From contig OZ244581.1 in the NCBI GenBank assembly GCA_965217935.1, positions 4,464,001-4,528,000 of the forward strand: DNA of 64,000 bases. The letters are read 5' to 3'. Below, one piece after another: positions 8,236-18,281 of the stretch. The position numbers were made by a program, and so were the translations under genes. The notes beneath the pieces were generated by a model that worked only from the letters and a program-made list of their open reading frames with translations, did not search any database and had not been told where the DNA came from. This DNA is from JBBROS01 sp965217935. GTDB lineage: Bacteria > Pseudomonadota > Alphaproteobacteria > Acetobacterales > Acetobacteraceae. How positions within the stretch are numbered: position 1 is the first letter of the stretch; the number at the start of each line of letters is the position of its first letter.

Positions 8236-8661
8236 ATGCTCGCACGTGTGATCCGCCTTATTGCTCTCGCCGCTGCCGTCGCCGCATTTGCAGGCAGCGC
8301 CGGGGCCGCGTCCGCCGGGCATGGCGACAAGCACTGGAAGCAAAGCGGCAAGGCAAGCTGGTATGGCCCCGGGCTGCAAGGCAAGCGCACCACCAGCGGC
8401 CAGGTCTTCAACCAGAACGCGATGACCGCGGCCCATACCACGCTCCCGCTCGGCACCAAGGTCCGCGTCACCCGAAAGAAAACCGGCAAGAGCGTCGTGG
8501 TCACGATCAACGACCGCCTGCCGCGCAAGAAGTCCCGCATCATCGACTTGTCAAAGGGCGCTGCCCGCCGACTCGGCATCGTCAACCAGGGCCTGGCCAC
8601 GGTCACGATCGTGCCGGTCACCTCATCCGGCGCCGAGGAAGTCGCCGAGGCGCCGAACTAA
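8236..8661 (+). CDS. rlpA: RlpA-like double-psi beta-barrel protein (secreted)
   Basis: A 141-residue exported protein with a signal peptide (about residues 1-27) and one DPBB domain of the RlpA/septal lytic transglycosylase family. Family motifs are GKASWYGPG, RTTSGQVFNQNAMTAAH, LPLGTKVRV and VVTINDRLPRKKSRIIDLS. It lacks the SPOR domain of classical RlpA and has no lipobox Cys, so it is a minimal periplasmic version. A GGAG ribosome site precedes the ATG. It converges on yihY with only 7 bp between the stops. A second, SPOR-bearing homologue is at 22963. Confidence 0.85.
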   Translation: MLARVIRLIALAAAVAAFAGSAGAASAGHGDKHWKQSGKASWYGPGLQGKRTTSGQVFNQNAMTAAHTTLPLGTKVRVTRKKTGKSVVVTINDRLPRKKSRIIDLSKGAARRLGIVNQGLATVTIVPVTSSGAEEVAEAPN

Positions 8662-8668
8662 CCCGGCG

Positions 8669-9748
8669 TCAGCGCCGCCGCCCGGCCGCCACGTGGTCGG
8701 CAACGTATGCCCCCCTGCGGCCGATTGGCTTCGGCGTCCCGTCGGTGGTATCGCGTGAGGTCTGCAGTTCCAGCTCGGCGTTCAGCTCCGCCCCGAGCAG
8801 GACGACGTAGGCCGTGACGTAGAACCACATCATCACCACGACGACGGTGGCGAGCGGGCCGTAGGTCATGTCGTAGCGGGCGAACTTCGCCACGTAGACC
8901 GAGAACAGCGCCGAAACCGCGACCCAGAGCAGCGTTGCCACCAGCGATCCGGGCGTCACCCAAGTCCACCGCGCTGACTCCCGGCACGGGCCGAAGCGGT
9001 ACAGCAGCGAAAGCCCCGTCAGCACCGCGCCCACCAGCAGCAGCAGCCCGGCGGCGCTGATCAGGGTGCGCTGATGCGACACAAACCCGAAGAACGTGAG
9101 CGCGGGCGGCAGCGCGACCAGGAAGCCGATCCCTATCGCCGTGCACAGGATGACGCACAGCGTGATCCCGAACGCCACCGTTTGGTAGCGCAGGAAACTA
9201 CGCCGCTCGTGCTCCTCATAGGCGAGGTTCAACGCCCCGATGATCGACTTCGCCCCCGCCGCCGAGAGGTAGAGCGCCACCAGCGTGCTGAACGCGAGCC
9301 CGATGGTCAGCGTCCCGGACGACCGGCCTACCAGCAGCTCGATCCGCTGCGAGATCAGCTCGTAGGCAGCGGGCGGCAGCAGGTCCTGCATCACTTCCAA
9401 TTGCGGCAGCACCGTCTGCGGGTTGAACAGCAGGCCGTAAATCGAGATCAGCATCGAGATCGCGGGAAACAGCGCCAGCGTGCCGTAGAAGGCGCACCCG
9501 GCCGCGGTCAGCGACACCCGGTCGGTGAGCATCTCGATGAAGGTCCGGCGCAGGACGGCCTTCCAACCCGGCCAGGCGATCCCGGCCGGGGAGTCGGCGT
9601 GGCGTCCCAACGCGTGCGCGTCAGGCTCCCGCAGCAGCCGTGCCGTTTCGGCGTCCGTCGCGGCGACGGGCAGCACCTCCGCCGCCAAAGCCTCGGCCAA
9701 GGCGGGCGACGTGATCTCCTCGGCCTTCTCGTTCGGGCGGTCTGGCAT
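8669..9748 (-). CDS. YihY/BrkB family inner-membrane protein
   Basis: A 359-residue protein of the YihY/BrkB family (formerly misnamed RNase BN). A hydrophilic N-terminal tail of about 70 residues leads into six membrane segments. Family hallmarks include AAGCAFYGTLALFPAISML near residue 105, the polar GALNLAYEEHERRSFLRY loop, and TYGPLATVVVVMMWFY. Its role is uncertain, and family members have been linked to envelope or osmotic functions. It converges on rlpA and is divergent from the decarboxylase. Confidence 0.88.
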   Translation of the reverse strand: MPDRPNEKAEEITSPALAEALAAEVLPVAATDAETARLLREPDAHALGRHADSPAGIAWPGWKAVLRRTFIEMLTDRVSLTAAGCAFYGTLALFPAISMLISIYGLLFNPQTVLPQLEVMQDLLPPAAYELISQRIELLVGRSSGTLTIGLAFSTLVALYLSAAGAKSIIGALNLAYEEHERRSFLRYQTVAFGITLCVILCTAIGIGFLVALPPALTFFGFVSHQRTLISAAGLLLLVGAVLTGLSLLYRFGPCRESARWTWVTPGSLVATLLWVAVSALFSVYVAKFARYDMTYGPLATVVVVMMWFYVTAYVVLLGAELNAELELQTSRDTTDGTPKPIGRRGAYVADHVAAGRRR

Positions 9749-10049
9749 TCAAGCGTCCGTTCCAGGGTTGGCTTCAGGCTGCGATAACGCCTGCCCGCAA
9801 CAAAGACGCCTGCCGCCGTTTTGCAAGACCCAACATATTTTCCCTTGCGCACGCCGGCATCGGACCCTATTTCCGCCCTCCACGCAGCAACGCACGTGCC
9901 TCTGGCCCGAGGGGGTTACGCAACGACGTCAAGCGTTCTGGCACACTGATTTCCGCTGGTTCGTTCGACCGTTCCGTCCAACCCCGCCCGAACCGCTACG
10001 CACCAGGAGATGCGCGGCGCCAAGGGCGTCTGACCAAGGATTCCCTGCG
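9749..10049. other. Divergent promoter region, yihY and odc
   Basis: About 300 bp between two divergently read genes. A locally AT-rich spot (AACATATTTTCCC, about 9830-9843) is a candidate promoter core. AAGGATTCCCTGCG before 10050 supplies the ribosome binding site of the decarboxylase. No gene was seen. Confidence 0.45.
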
Positions 10050-11180
10050 ATGACCCCCAAAGTTGCCGACTTCCTCCGGGACCGGACCCTGGTGACTCCT
10101 TGCCTCGTGCTCGATGTCGACCGCGTTGAGCAGAACTACCGCGCGCTCGGCCGCGCGCTTCCGCTCGCGCAGATCTACTACGCCGTGAAGGCCAACCCGG
10201 CGGCGCCCATCCTGCAACGACTCGTCGGCCTCGGCAGCAGGTTCGATGCCGCGAGCTTCGAGGAGGTCGAGTTCTGCCTGCAGGCCGGGGCGGAGCCCGC
10301 GCGCGTCAGCTACGGCAACACGATCAAGAAGGTCGCGGCCATCCGCCGCGCGCACGAGGCGGGCATCACCATGTTCGCCTTCGACAGCCGCGAGGAACTG
10401 CTGAAGCTGGCCGAGCACGCGCCCGGCAGCCAGGTCTACTGCCGCCTGCTGGTCGAGAACGCCGGCGCCGAATGGCCGCTGTCCCGCAAGTTCGGCACCA
10501 CTGTCGAGATCGCGCGCGAGCTGATGACCGAGGCCGGGCAACTGGGGCTGGACCCTTACGGCCTGTCCTTCCACGTCGGCAGCCAGCAGACCACGACCGG
10601 CGCCTACGAGGCCGCCATCGCCAAGGCTGGCATGTTGTTCACCGACCTAGCCCGCGCCGGAATCGATCTGCGCATGGTGAACATCGGCGGCGGCTACCCC
10701 GTCCGCTACCGCGATGAGGTCCCCGGCATCGACCGCTTCGCCTGCGCCATCATGCGCGCCATGACCGAGCACTTCGGCAACGACCTGCCGGACATCCTCG
10801 TCGAGCCCGGGCGCTTCATGGTGGGCGACGCCGGGGTTATCGCGTCCGAGATCGTCCTCGTCTGCCAGCGTGACCGCGCCGACCCGACCCGGTGGGTCTA
10901 TCTCGACATCGGGCGCTTCGGCGGGCTGGCCGAGACCGAGGGGGAATCGATCAAATACCGGTTCACGACCGATCACGACGGCACGGAGAGCGGCCCCGTC
11001 GCCATCGCCGGCCCCACCTGCGACGGGGCCGACACGCTGTATGAGACATCCAACTACCGCCTGCCGCTGGCGCTGCGCTCCGGCGACCGCGTCAACCTGC
11101 TCGCGACAGGCGCTTACGTTACCACTTACGCCAGCCAAAGCTTCAACGGGTTTGCCCCGCTCGTAGAGCATTACATCTGA
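10050..11180 (+). CDS. Group IV ornithine/lysine decarboxylase (PLP, alanine-racemase fold)
   Basis: A 376-residue PLP enzyme that decarboxylates ornithine (putrescine synthesis) and possibly lysine. The motifs in order are YYAVKANP (PLP Lys, near residue 48), HVGSQ, GGGYP (phosphate binding), EPGR, and CDGADTLYE near the C-terminus containing the catalytic Cys/Asp contributed to the partner active site. The start is set at the ATG at 10050, which has an AAGGA site and gives the usual family N-terminus. An upstream extension of 175 codons is open but not protein-like. Substrate preference cannot be settled by eye. Confidence 0.9.
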   Translation: MTPKVADFLRDRTLVTPCLVLDVDRVEQNYRALGRALPLAQIYYAVKANPAAPILQRLVGLGSRFDAASFEEVEFCLQAGAEPARVSYGNTIKKVAAIRRAHEAGITMFAFDSREELLKLAEHAPGSQVYCRLLVENAGAEWPLSRKFGTTVEIARELMTEAGQLGLDPYGLSFHVGSQQTTTGAYEAAIAKAGMLFTDLARAGIDLRMVNIGGGYPVRYRDEVPGIDRFACAIMRAMTEHFGNDLPDILVEPGRFMVGDAGVIASEIVLVCQRDRADPTRWVYLDIGRFGGLAETEGESIKYRFTTDHDGTESGPVAIAGPTCDGADTLYETSNYRLPLALRSGDRVNLLATGAYVTTYASQSFNGFAPLVEHYI

Positions 11181-11187
11181 ACCGGCC

Positions 11188-11248
11188 AAGGGCGGCTTCG
11201 GCGATAGCGCGACAGCGCGCCGACAAAGCTGCCTGGGCAGGCAAAGCA
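11188..11248 (+). repeat. Dispersed structured repeat, partial copy 3
   Basis: Matches the first half of the 39283-39401 element (AGGGCGGCTTCGGC, CAGCGCGCCGACAAAGCTGC). It starts just 8 bases after the decarboxylase stop and lacks the second hairpin. This is the same 3'-end placement seen for the copy at dsbD. Confidence 0.6.
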
Positions 11249-11526
11249 TGGCTGCCTGGTCATGAAACCTCCTTCGCGGCGCCAGCAGCAAGGGCGCCGT
11301 GGCCGCGCCGCAGGGCGCGGCGCCGGATTTGCGGGTTCATGTCGGGCTTCGAGGCGTTCGGCTGTTTGCGGGACGGTTTGCCGCGCGTAAGCCGAATTTG
11401 CCGCGCGCGCTGCTAGGCGGCGAGGATGGATCAATGGCAGGGCATGTGGTAACCCGCAGTGCCCCGATGCGAACCACCCTCACTCGCCGCCTCAGAGCCG
11501 AGTGACTGACCAACTGGACCCTTTGA
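11249..11526. other. Spacer upstream of gyrA
   Basis: About 280 bp with no convincing gene. Short open frames on both strands lack recognisable features. The gyrA promoter should lie here, but no clear elements were identified. Confidence 0.4.
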
Positions 11527-14251
<2,725 letters not shown>

Positions 14252-14259
<8 letters not shown>

Positions 14260-14764
14260 GCCGCGGGCGCATGTCGGCATTTACCCCGGCACGTTCGATC
14301 CGGTCACCAACGGGCACGTCGATATCATCGCCCGCGCCGCCCGTCTCGTGGACCGCCTGGTGGTCGGCGTGCATGAGAATGCAGGCAAGGGACCGCTTTT
14401 TCCGCTCGATGAGAGGGTGGAACTGGTCGCGGCCGAGACGGAGGCGATCGCCAAGCGCACCGGGACGGCGATCGAGGTGACGAGCTTTTCCTCGCTGCTG
14501 ATCGACTTCGCGCATTCGGTCGATGCCGGCGTGATCGTCCGGGGGCTTCGCGCGGTGTCCGATTTCGACTATGAATTCCAGATGGCCGGGATGAACTCGC
14601 GCCTGGACAGCGCCGTCGAGACGGTGTTCCTGATGGCGAGCGAGCATCACCAGTTCATATCGTCCCGCTTCGTCAAGGAGATCGCGAGGCTCGGCGGCGA
14701 CGTAACCAGCTTCGTGCCGCCTTTGACGTTGCAACGGACCTTGGCTCGGGTGCGCCCACAATAA
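14252..14764 (+). CDS. coaD: Pantetheine-phosphate adenylyltransferase
   Basis: A 170-residue enzyme that transfers AMP from ATP to 4'-phosphopantetheine in coenzyme A synthesis. Nucleotidyltransferase motif GTFDPVTNGHVDI lies near residue 11. VRGLRAVSDFDYEFQMAGMN and the C-terminal ISSRFVKEIA (ISSxxVKE family motif) are intact. The ATG at 14252 lies inside the end of gyrA and gives the standard N-terminus (MAEPRAHVGIYPG). The cyclophilin gene follows after 11 bp. Confidence 0.95.
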
Positions 14765-14775
14765 CGGAGATTTTC

Positions 14776-15333
14776 ATGCTTCGCCGAGACCTGCTCGCAA
14801 TCGCTGCGGCGGCGGCTTTTATTGTTCCGGAAGGCTTGCAAGCGCAGCAGCAGTTGGACCCGGAAAACACCTTGTACATGGATCTGAAGGAGGGGCGGGT
14901 GGTGATTCGGATGCGCCCGGATCTCGCACCGAAGATGGTGGCGCGGGTGAAAATGCTGACCCGGGAAGGCTTCTACAACGGGACCGTGTTCCACCGCGTG
15001 ATCGAGGGCTTCATGGCCCAGGGCGGCGACCCGACCGGGACGGGGACAGGCGGGAGCAAATACCCCGACGTGCCGGGGGAGTTCACCAACAAGGCGCATT
15101 TCCTGCGCGGCGTGGTGGGCGCTGCCCGGACCAGCGACCCAAATTCGGCGAACAGCCAATTCTTCATCATGTTCGGCCCGGCGCCGTCGCTGGATGACAA
15201 ATACACCATCTGGGGCCAGGTCGTATCCGGGATGCAGTACGTCGATCAGATCAAGCGCGGCGCTGGCCCGAACGGGCAGGTCCAGAACCCGGACAAGATC
15301 ATCAAGATGCAGGTTGCGGCGGATGCCAAGTAG
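14776..15333 (+). CDS. Periplasmic cyclophilin-type peptidylprolyl isomerase
   Basis: A 185-residue cyclophilin with an N-terminal signal peptide (MLRRDLLAIAAAAAFIVPEG, cleaved near LQAQ), so it is expected to fold proline-containing proteins in the periplasm. The active-site region FHRVIEGFMAQGGDPTGTGTGG and NSANSQFFIMF is complete. It is followed 44 bp later by a closely related cyclophilin without a signal, so the two look like a duplication sorted to two compartments. Confidence 0.93.
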   Translation: MLRRDLLAIAAAAAFIVPEGLQAQQQLDPENTLYMDLKEGRVVIRMRPDLAPKMVARVKMLTREGFYNGTVFHRVIEGFMAQGGDPTGTGTGGSKYPDVPGEFTNKAHFLRGVVGAARTSDPNSANSQFFIMFGPAPSLDDKYTIWGQVVSGMQYVDQIKRGAGPNGQVQNPDKIIKMQVAADAK

Positions 15334-15377
15334 CGTCCTCGGATGCCGCGACGCCCTCAATTTGGATTGGAGCTCAT

Positions 15378-15881
15378 ATGTCAGACACACAACAGGCGAT
15401 TAAGGATCCCGAGAATACGTTGCTGATGGATTTGAAGGATGGCCAGGCCGTCATCGAGTTGCGCCCCGACCTGGCGCCGGGGCACGTGGCGCGGGTGAAG
15501 GAGCTGGCGCGCGAAGGGTTCTACGACGGCATCGTGTTCCATCGGGTGATCGAGGGGTTCATGGCGCAGGGCGGAGACCCGACCGGGACCGGCTCCGGCG
15601 GCAGCGACAAGCCGAACCTGAAGGCGGAGTTCTCGAAAACAGCCAAGTTCGTGCGCGGGACAGTGGGCGCGGCCAGGACCGGCGACCCGAACAGCGCCAA
15701 CAGCCAGTTCTACATCATGTTCGATGCAGCCCCGCATTTGGACGGCCAATATACCATTTGGGGCCAGGTCGTGTCCGGCATGGAGCATATTGACAAAATC
15801 AAGCGCGGCAGCGGCAGCGGCGGAACGGTGTCGAACCCGGACAAGATCATCCGCGTTCAGGTTGCCGCAGACGCCGGCTAG
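15378..15881 (+). CDS. Cytoplasmic cyclophilin-type peptidylprolyl isomerase
   Basis: A 167-residue cyclophilin lacking a signal peptide. Active-site residues match the upstream paralogue (FHRVIEGFMAQGGDPTGTGSGG, NSANSQFYIMF). The ATG follows GGAGCTCAT, a usable ribosome binding site. It is probably co-transcribed with gyrA-coaD and the secreted paralogue, and the operon ends before tRNA-Lys. Confidence 0.93.
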   Translation: MSDTQQAIKDPENTLLMDLKDGQAVIELRPDLAPGHVARVKELAREGFYDGIVFHRVIEGFMAQGGDPTGTGSGGSDKPNLKAEFSKTAKFVRGTVGAARTGDPNSANSQFYIMFDAAPHLDGQYTIWGQVVSGMEHIDKIKRGSGSGGTVSNPDKIIRVQVAADAG

Positions 15882-15904
15882 GCTGAGGCGGTTTCAATTT
15901 TGAC

Positions 15905-15923
15905 CCGGACGCTTTATGTCCGG
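15905..15923 (+). terminator. Short hairpin after the second cyclophilin gene
   Basis: CCGGAC/GTCCGG with a 7-nt loop, 23 bp after the stop codon and just before tRNA-Lys. There is no T-run behind it, so it is at best a weak or factor-dependent terminator or a processing signal. Confidence 0.3.
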
Positions 15924-15934
15924 ATCTGACGGTG

Positions 15935-16010
15935 GGGCCTGTAGCTCAGTTGGTAGAGCACGGGACTTTTAATCTTGTGGTCGTGGGTTCGAGTCCCACC
16001 GGGCCCACCA
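15935..16010 (+). tRNA. tRNA-Lys (anticodon TTT)
   Basis: Complete cloverleaf: acceptor GGGCCTG/CGGGCCC with one G-U pair, D arm GCTC/GAGC, anticodon stem CGGGA/TCTTG with loop CTTTTAA, and T arm GTGGG/CCCAC with TTCGAGT. The terminal CCA is encoded. No integrase or repeated 3' end was found nearby, so it does not appear to be in use as an attachment site here. Confidence 0.97.
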
Positions 16011-16019
16011 CGTCCGTTG

Positions 16020-17186
16020 TCAGCGCACCGGCTCCAGGATGCTGACGTAGTTGGCAACCGCGGCGCCGCCCATGTTGAAGACCCCGGCGATGTCGGCTTT
16101 CGGGAGCTGCATCGCGCCAGCTTGGCCGGTGAGCTGCATGGCGGCGATGACGTGCATCGACACGCCCGTGGCGCCGACCGGGTGGCCCTTCGCCTTGAGG
16201 CCGCCGCTGCGGTTGATTGGCAGGTGCCCGTCGGCCGCGGTGACGCCGTCCAAGACGCTGCGCGCGCCTTGTCCGTGCCGGGCGAGGCCCATCGCTTCGT
16301 AGGCTAGGAGCTCGGCGATGGTGAAGCAGTCATGGACTTCGGCGAAGCTGAGGTCGTCGAGCGTTAAGCCCGCTTCATCAAATGCCATGTGCCAGGCGCG
16401 GGCAGCGCCTTCGAATCGCGTGGGATCGCGGCGGGACAGCGGGAGGTAGTCGTTGACGTGGGCGGCGGCCCGGAAGCGTACGGCCTTGCCCATCGTGCGG
16501 GCAGTGTCCTCGTCGGTCAGGATCAGGGCGGCGGCGCCGTCGCTGACCAGCGAGCAGTCGGTGCGCTTGAGCGGCGGGGCGACGTAGGGATTCTTGTCGC
16601 TCATGGCGCGGCAGAACTCGTAACCGAGGTCCTTGCGCATCTGGGCATAGGGGTTGTCGACGCCGTTCTTGTGGTTCTTGGCGGCGATGGCGGCGAGCGC
16701 GTCGGATTGGTCGCCGTGGGCTTGGAAGTAGCGCTCGGCGATGCGGCCGAACACGCCGGCGAAGCCCGCGGGGATGTCGCCTTCCTCGCGGCGGTAGGCT
16801 GCGCCGAGGAGGTTGTCGCCGACTTGGGGGCCGGGCGTGGCGGTCATCTTCTCGGCGCCGACGACCAGGGCGAAGCGGCCGCGCCCGGCGGCCAGGAAAT
16901 CCTTCGCGCCGTGGATGGCCGCGCTTCCCGAGGCGCAGGCGTTCTCGTAACGGGTGCTGGGCTTGAAGCGGAGGGCCTCGATGGTTTGAAAGGGCAGGGA
17001 GCTGGGGAAGTCCTGCTTGCTGAAGCCGTTGTTGAACAGGCCGACGAACACGCCGTCGATTTCCGCGGCAGCGACGTCGGCGTCCTCGATGGCGGCGCCC
17101 GCGACCTGGCCGATCAGGCCCTCGACGTCGAGGTCGGGATGCTTGCCGAACGGGGTGTGGGCCCAGCCTACGATGCATGGGGTCAT
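16020..17186 (-). CDS. Thiolase-like protein (SCP-x/acetyl-CoA acetyltransferase family)
   Basis: A 388-residue thiolase-fold protein. The nucleophilic Cys is present in ACASGSAAIHGAKD and the catalytic His in KAKGHPVGATG. The second Cys of the usual C-x-G motif near the C-terminus is replaced (FNMGGAAVANY), as in SCP2-thiolase-like proteins that act in degradation or lipid handling rather than classical condensation. The start is set at 17186 because ACAGGAGAG lies at correct spacing, and an upstream in-frame start would add 12 basic residues. The substrate is unknown. Confidence 0.85.
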   Translation of the reverse strand: MTPCIVGWAHTPFGKHPDLDVEGLIGQVAGAAIEDADVAAAEIDGVFVGLFNNGFSKQDFPSSLPFQTIEALRFKPSTRYENACASGSAAIHGAKDFLAAGRGRFALVVGAEKMTATPGPQVGDNLLGAAYRREEGDIPAGFAGVFGRIAERYFQAHGDQSDALAAIAAKNHKNGVDNPYAQMRKDLGYEFCRAMSDKNPYVAPPLKRTDCSLVSDGAAALILTDEDTARTMGKAVRFRAAAHVNDYLPLSRRDPTRFEGAARAWHMAFDEAGLTLDDLSFAEVHDCFTIAELLAYEAMGLARHGQGARSVLDGVTAADGHLPINRSGGLKAKGHPVGATGVSMHVIAAMQLTGQAGAMQLPKADIAGVFNMGGAAVANYVSILEPVR

Positions 17187-17214
17187 TGGAGCTCTCCTGT
17201 TACGCGATTTGGGT

Positions 17215-17466
17215 TTATCCAAACACCTTCAGTCCGACGAGCAGGCCCGCGAGCACGACGCCCATGCTGGCGCCTTTGATGATCAAGTCGCGGCCTAGCA
17301 GCTCAATTTTGTGTTCGAGCTTACGTTCGAGCCGCTCAATGTCATCTTTTGTCGCGACCGTTTCCTCCAAGGCGTCGCGCAAGGCTTCGGCCTGCGCGCG
17401 GGCCACGGTTTCCTCGACGCCGGCTTGGACGAGACGGTCAACGTAGCGCAGCCGGTCGAACATCAT
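17215..17466 (-). CDS. Small coiled-coil membrane protein (DUF1640/CCDC90-like)
   Basis: An 83-residue protein with a long heptad-like helix (about residues 8-55, e.g. ALEETVATKDDIERLERKLE) and a C-terminal hydrophobic segment (GASMGVVLAGLLVGLKVFG). This coiled coil plus C-terminal anchor is typical of DUF1640/CCDC90-like small proteins. The N-terminus has two adjacent ATGs. It lies between the thiolase and pheC, both on the same strand. No specific function can be assigned. Confidence 0.7.
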   Translation of the reverse strand: MMFDRLRYVDRLVQAGVEETVARAQAEALRDALEETVATKDDIERLERKLEHKIELLGRDLIIKGASMGVVLAGLLVGLKVFG

Positions 17467-17514
17467 GGGTGGCTCGCTCTCTCTACTCCGAGCAATATGG
17501 CGTTTAGCGTGCCG

Positions 17515-18273
17515 CTATTCCAGCCACTTGGCTACCGCCCTGGCCCGGTCGCCCGTGTAGTTCTCGATATGCAGCCAATGGTTGACGAACTGCTGCAGCA
17601 TGAAATCGACCGGCATCATGTAGCCCAGTTCGGAGGTGTTGAACGGCTTGTCCGGATGAATAGCGCAGAGCTCGGGGTGGAGCTTCTGTTGCAGCCGGGT
17701 CTCGACCGCGTCGGTCATCATGACATCGGCTTTGCCCGCGACGATTTGCTCGAAGATGGTCGCGTTGTTGGGGAACACGACCAGTTGCGCGGCGTGGACG
17801 TGGGCCTTGGCGAAGCGTTCGTTGGTGCCGCCGGGGTTGACGATGACGCGGACGCCGGGTTTGTCGATCTCGGCGAGCGTCTGATACTTGTCCTGGTCGG
17901 CGCAGCGGGCGATGGGGGTTTTGCCGCTGCGCATCACGGGGTCGGAGAACAGGGCGGTCTTGGCCCGGTCGAGCGTGATGGTGATGCCGCCCATGCCGAC
18001 GTCGTAGCGGCCTGCCTGCAGGTCGGCCATCAGCTTGGGCCAGGCCGTGGGCACGATCTCGAGCTTGACGCCGAGCGCCTTGGCCAGGCTCTCGGCCATG
18101 TCTACGTCGAGGCCCTCGAACTGGCCGTCCTGGTCCTTGATGCTGAAGGGGCGGTAGTCGCCGGTGAGGCCGACCCGCAACGTGCCGCGGGCAAGGATGG
18201 CGTCGAGCACGGCTTGGGCGTGGGCGGGGACGGCGGCGATGAACAGCGTCAGGGCCAGCAGGGCGGCGCGCAT
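17515..18273 (-). CDS. pheC: Periplasmic cyclohexadienyl (arogenate/prephenate) dehydratase, PheC type
   Basis: A 252-residue secreted protein of the solute-binding-protein fold. It is much closer to cyclohexadienyl dehydratase PheC than to amino-acid binding proteins. Diagnostic blocks are TGDYRPFS, SGKTPIARC, VNPGGTNERFA, TIFEQIVAGKADVMMTDAVE (containing the Glu used as general acid in PheC) and LHPELCAIHPDKPF. The product would be phenylalanine or phenylpyruvate made outside the cytoplasm. A signal peptide (MRAALLALTLFIAAVPAHAQ) begins at the ATG at 18273, with AAGGAG 11 nt upstream. It follows the amidase gene closely. Confidence 0.82.
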   Translation of the reverse strand: MRAALLALTLFIAAVPAHAQAVLDAILARGTLRVGLTGDYRPFSIKDQDGQFEGLDVDMAESLAKALGVKLEIVPTAWPKLMADLQAGRYDVGMGGITITLDRAKTALFSDPVMRSGKTPIARCADQDKYQTLAEIDKPGVRVIVNPGGTNERFAKAHVHAAQLVVFPNNATIFEQIVAGKADVMMTDAVETRLQQKLHPELCAIHPDKPFNTSELGYMMPVDFMLQQFVNHWLHIENYTGDRARAVAKWLE

Positions 18274-18281
18274 GGGCGGGA

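Noticed and set aside
7793..8245. A 150-codon minus-strand frame between the TRAP operon and rlpA
   Set aside because: No family resemblance, no ribosome site and biased composition; treated as non-coding.
15935..16010. tRNA-Lys as a genomic-island attachment site
   Set aside because: No integrase, no repeated tRNA 3' end and housekeeping-like genes on both sides.
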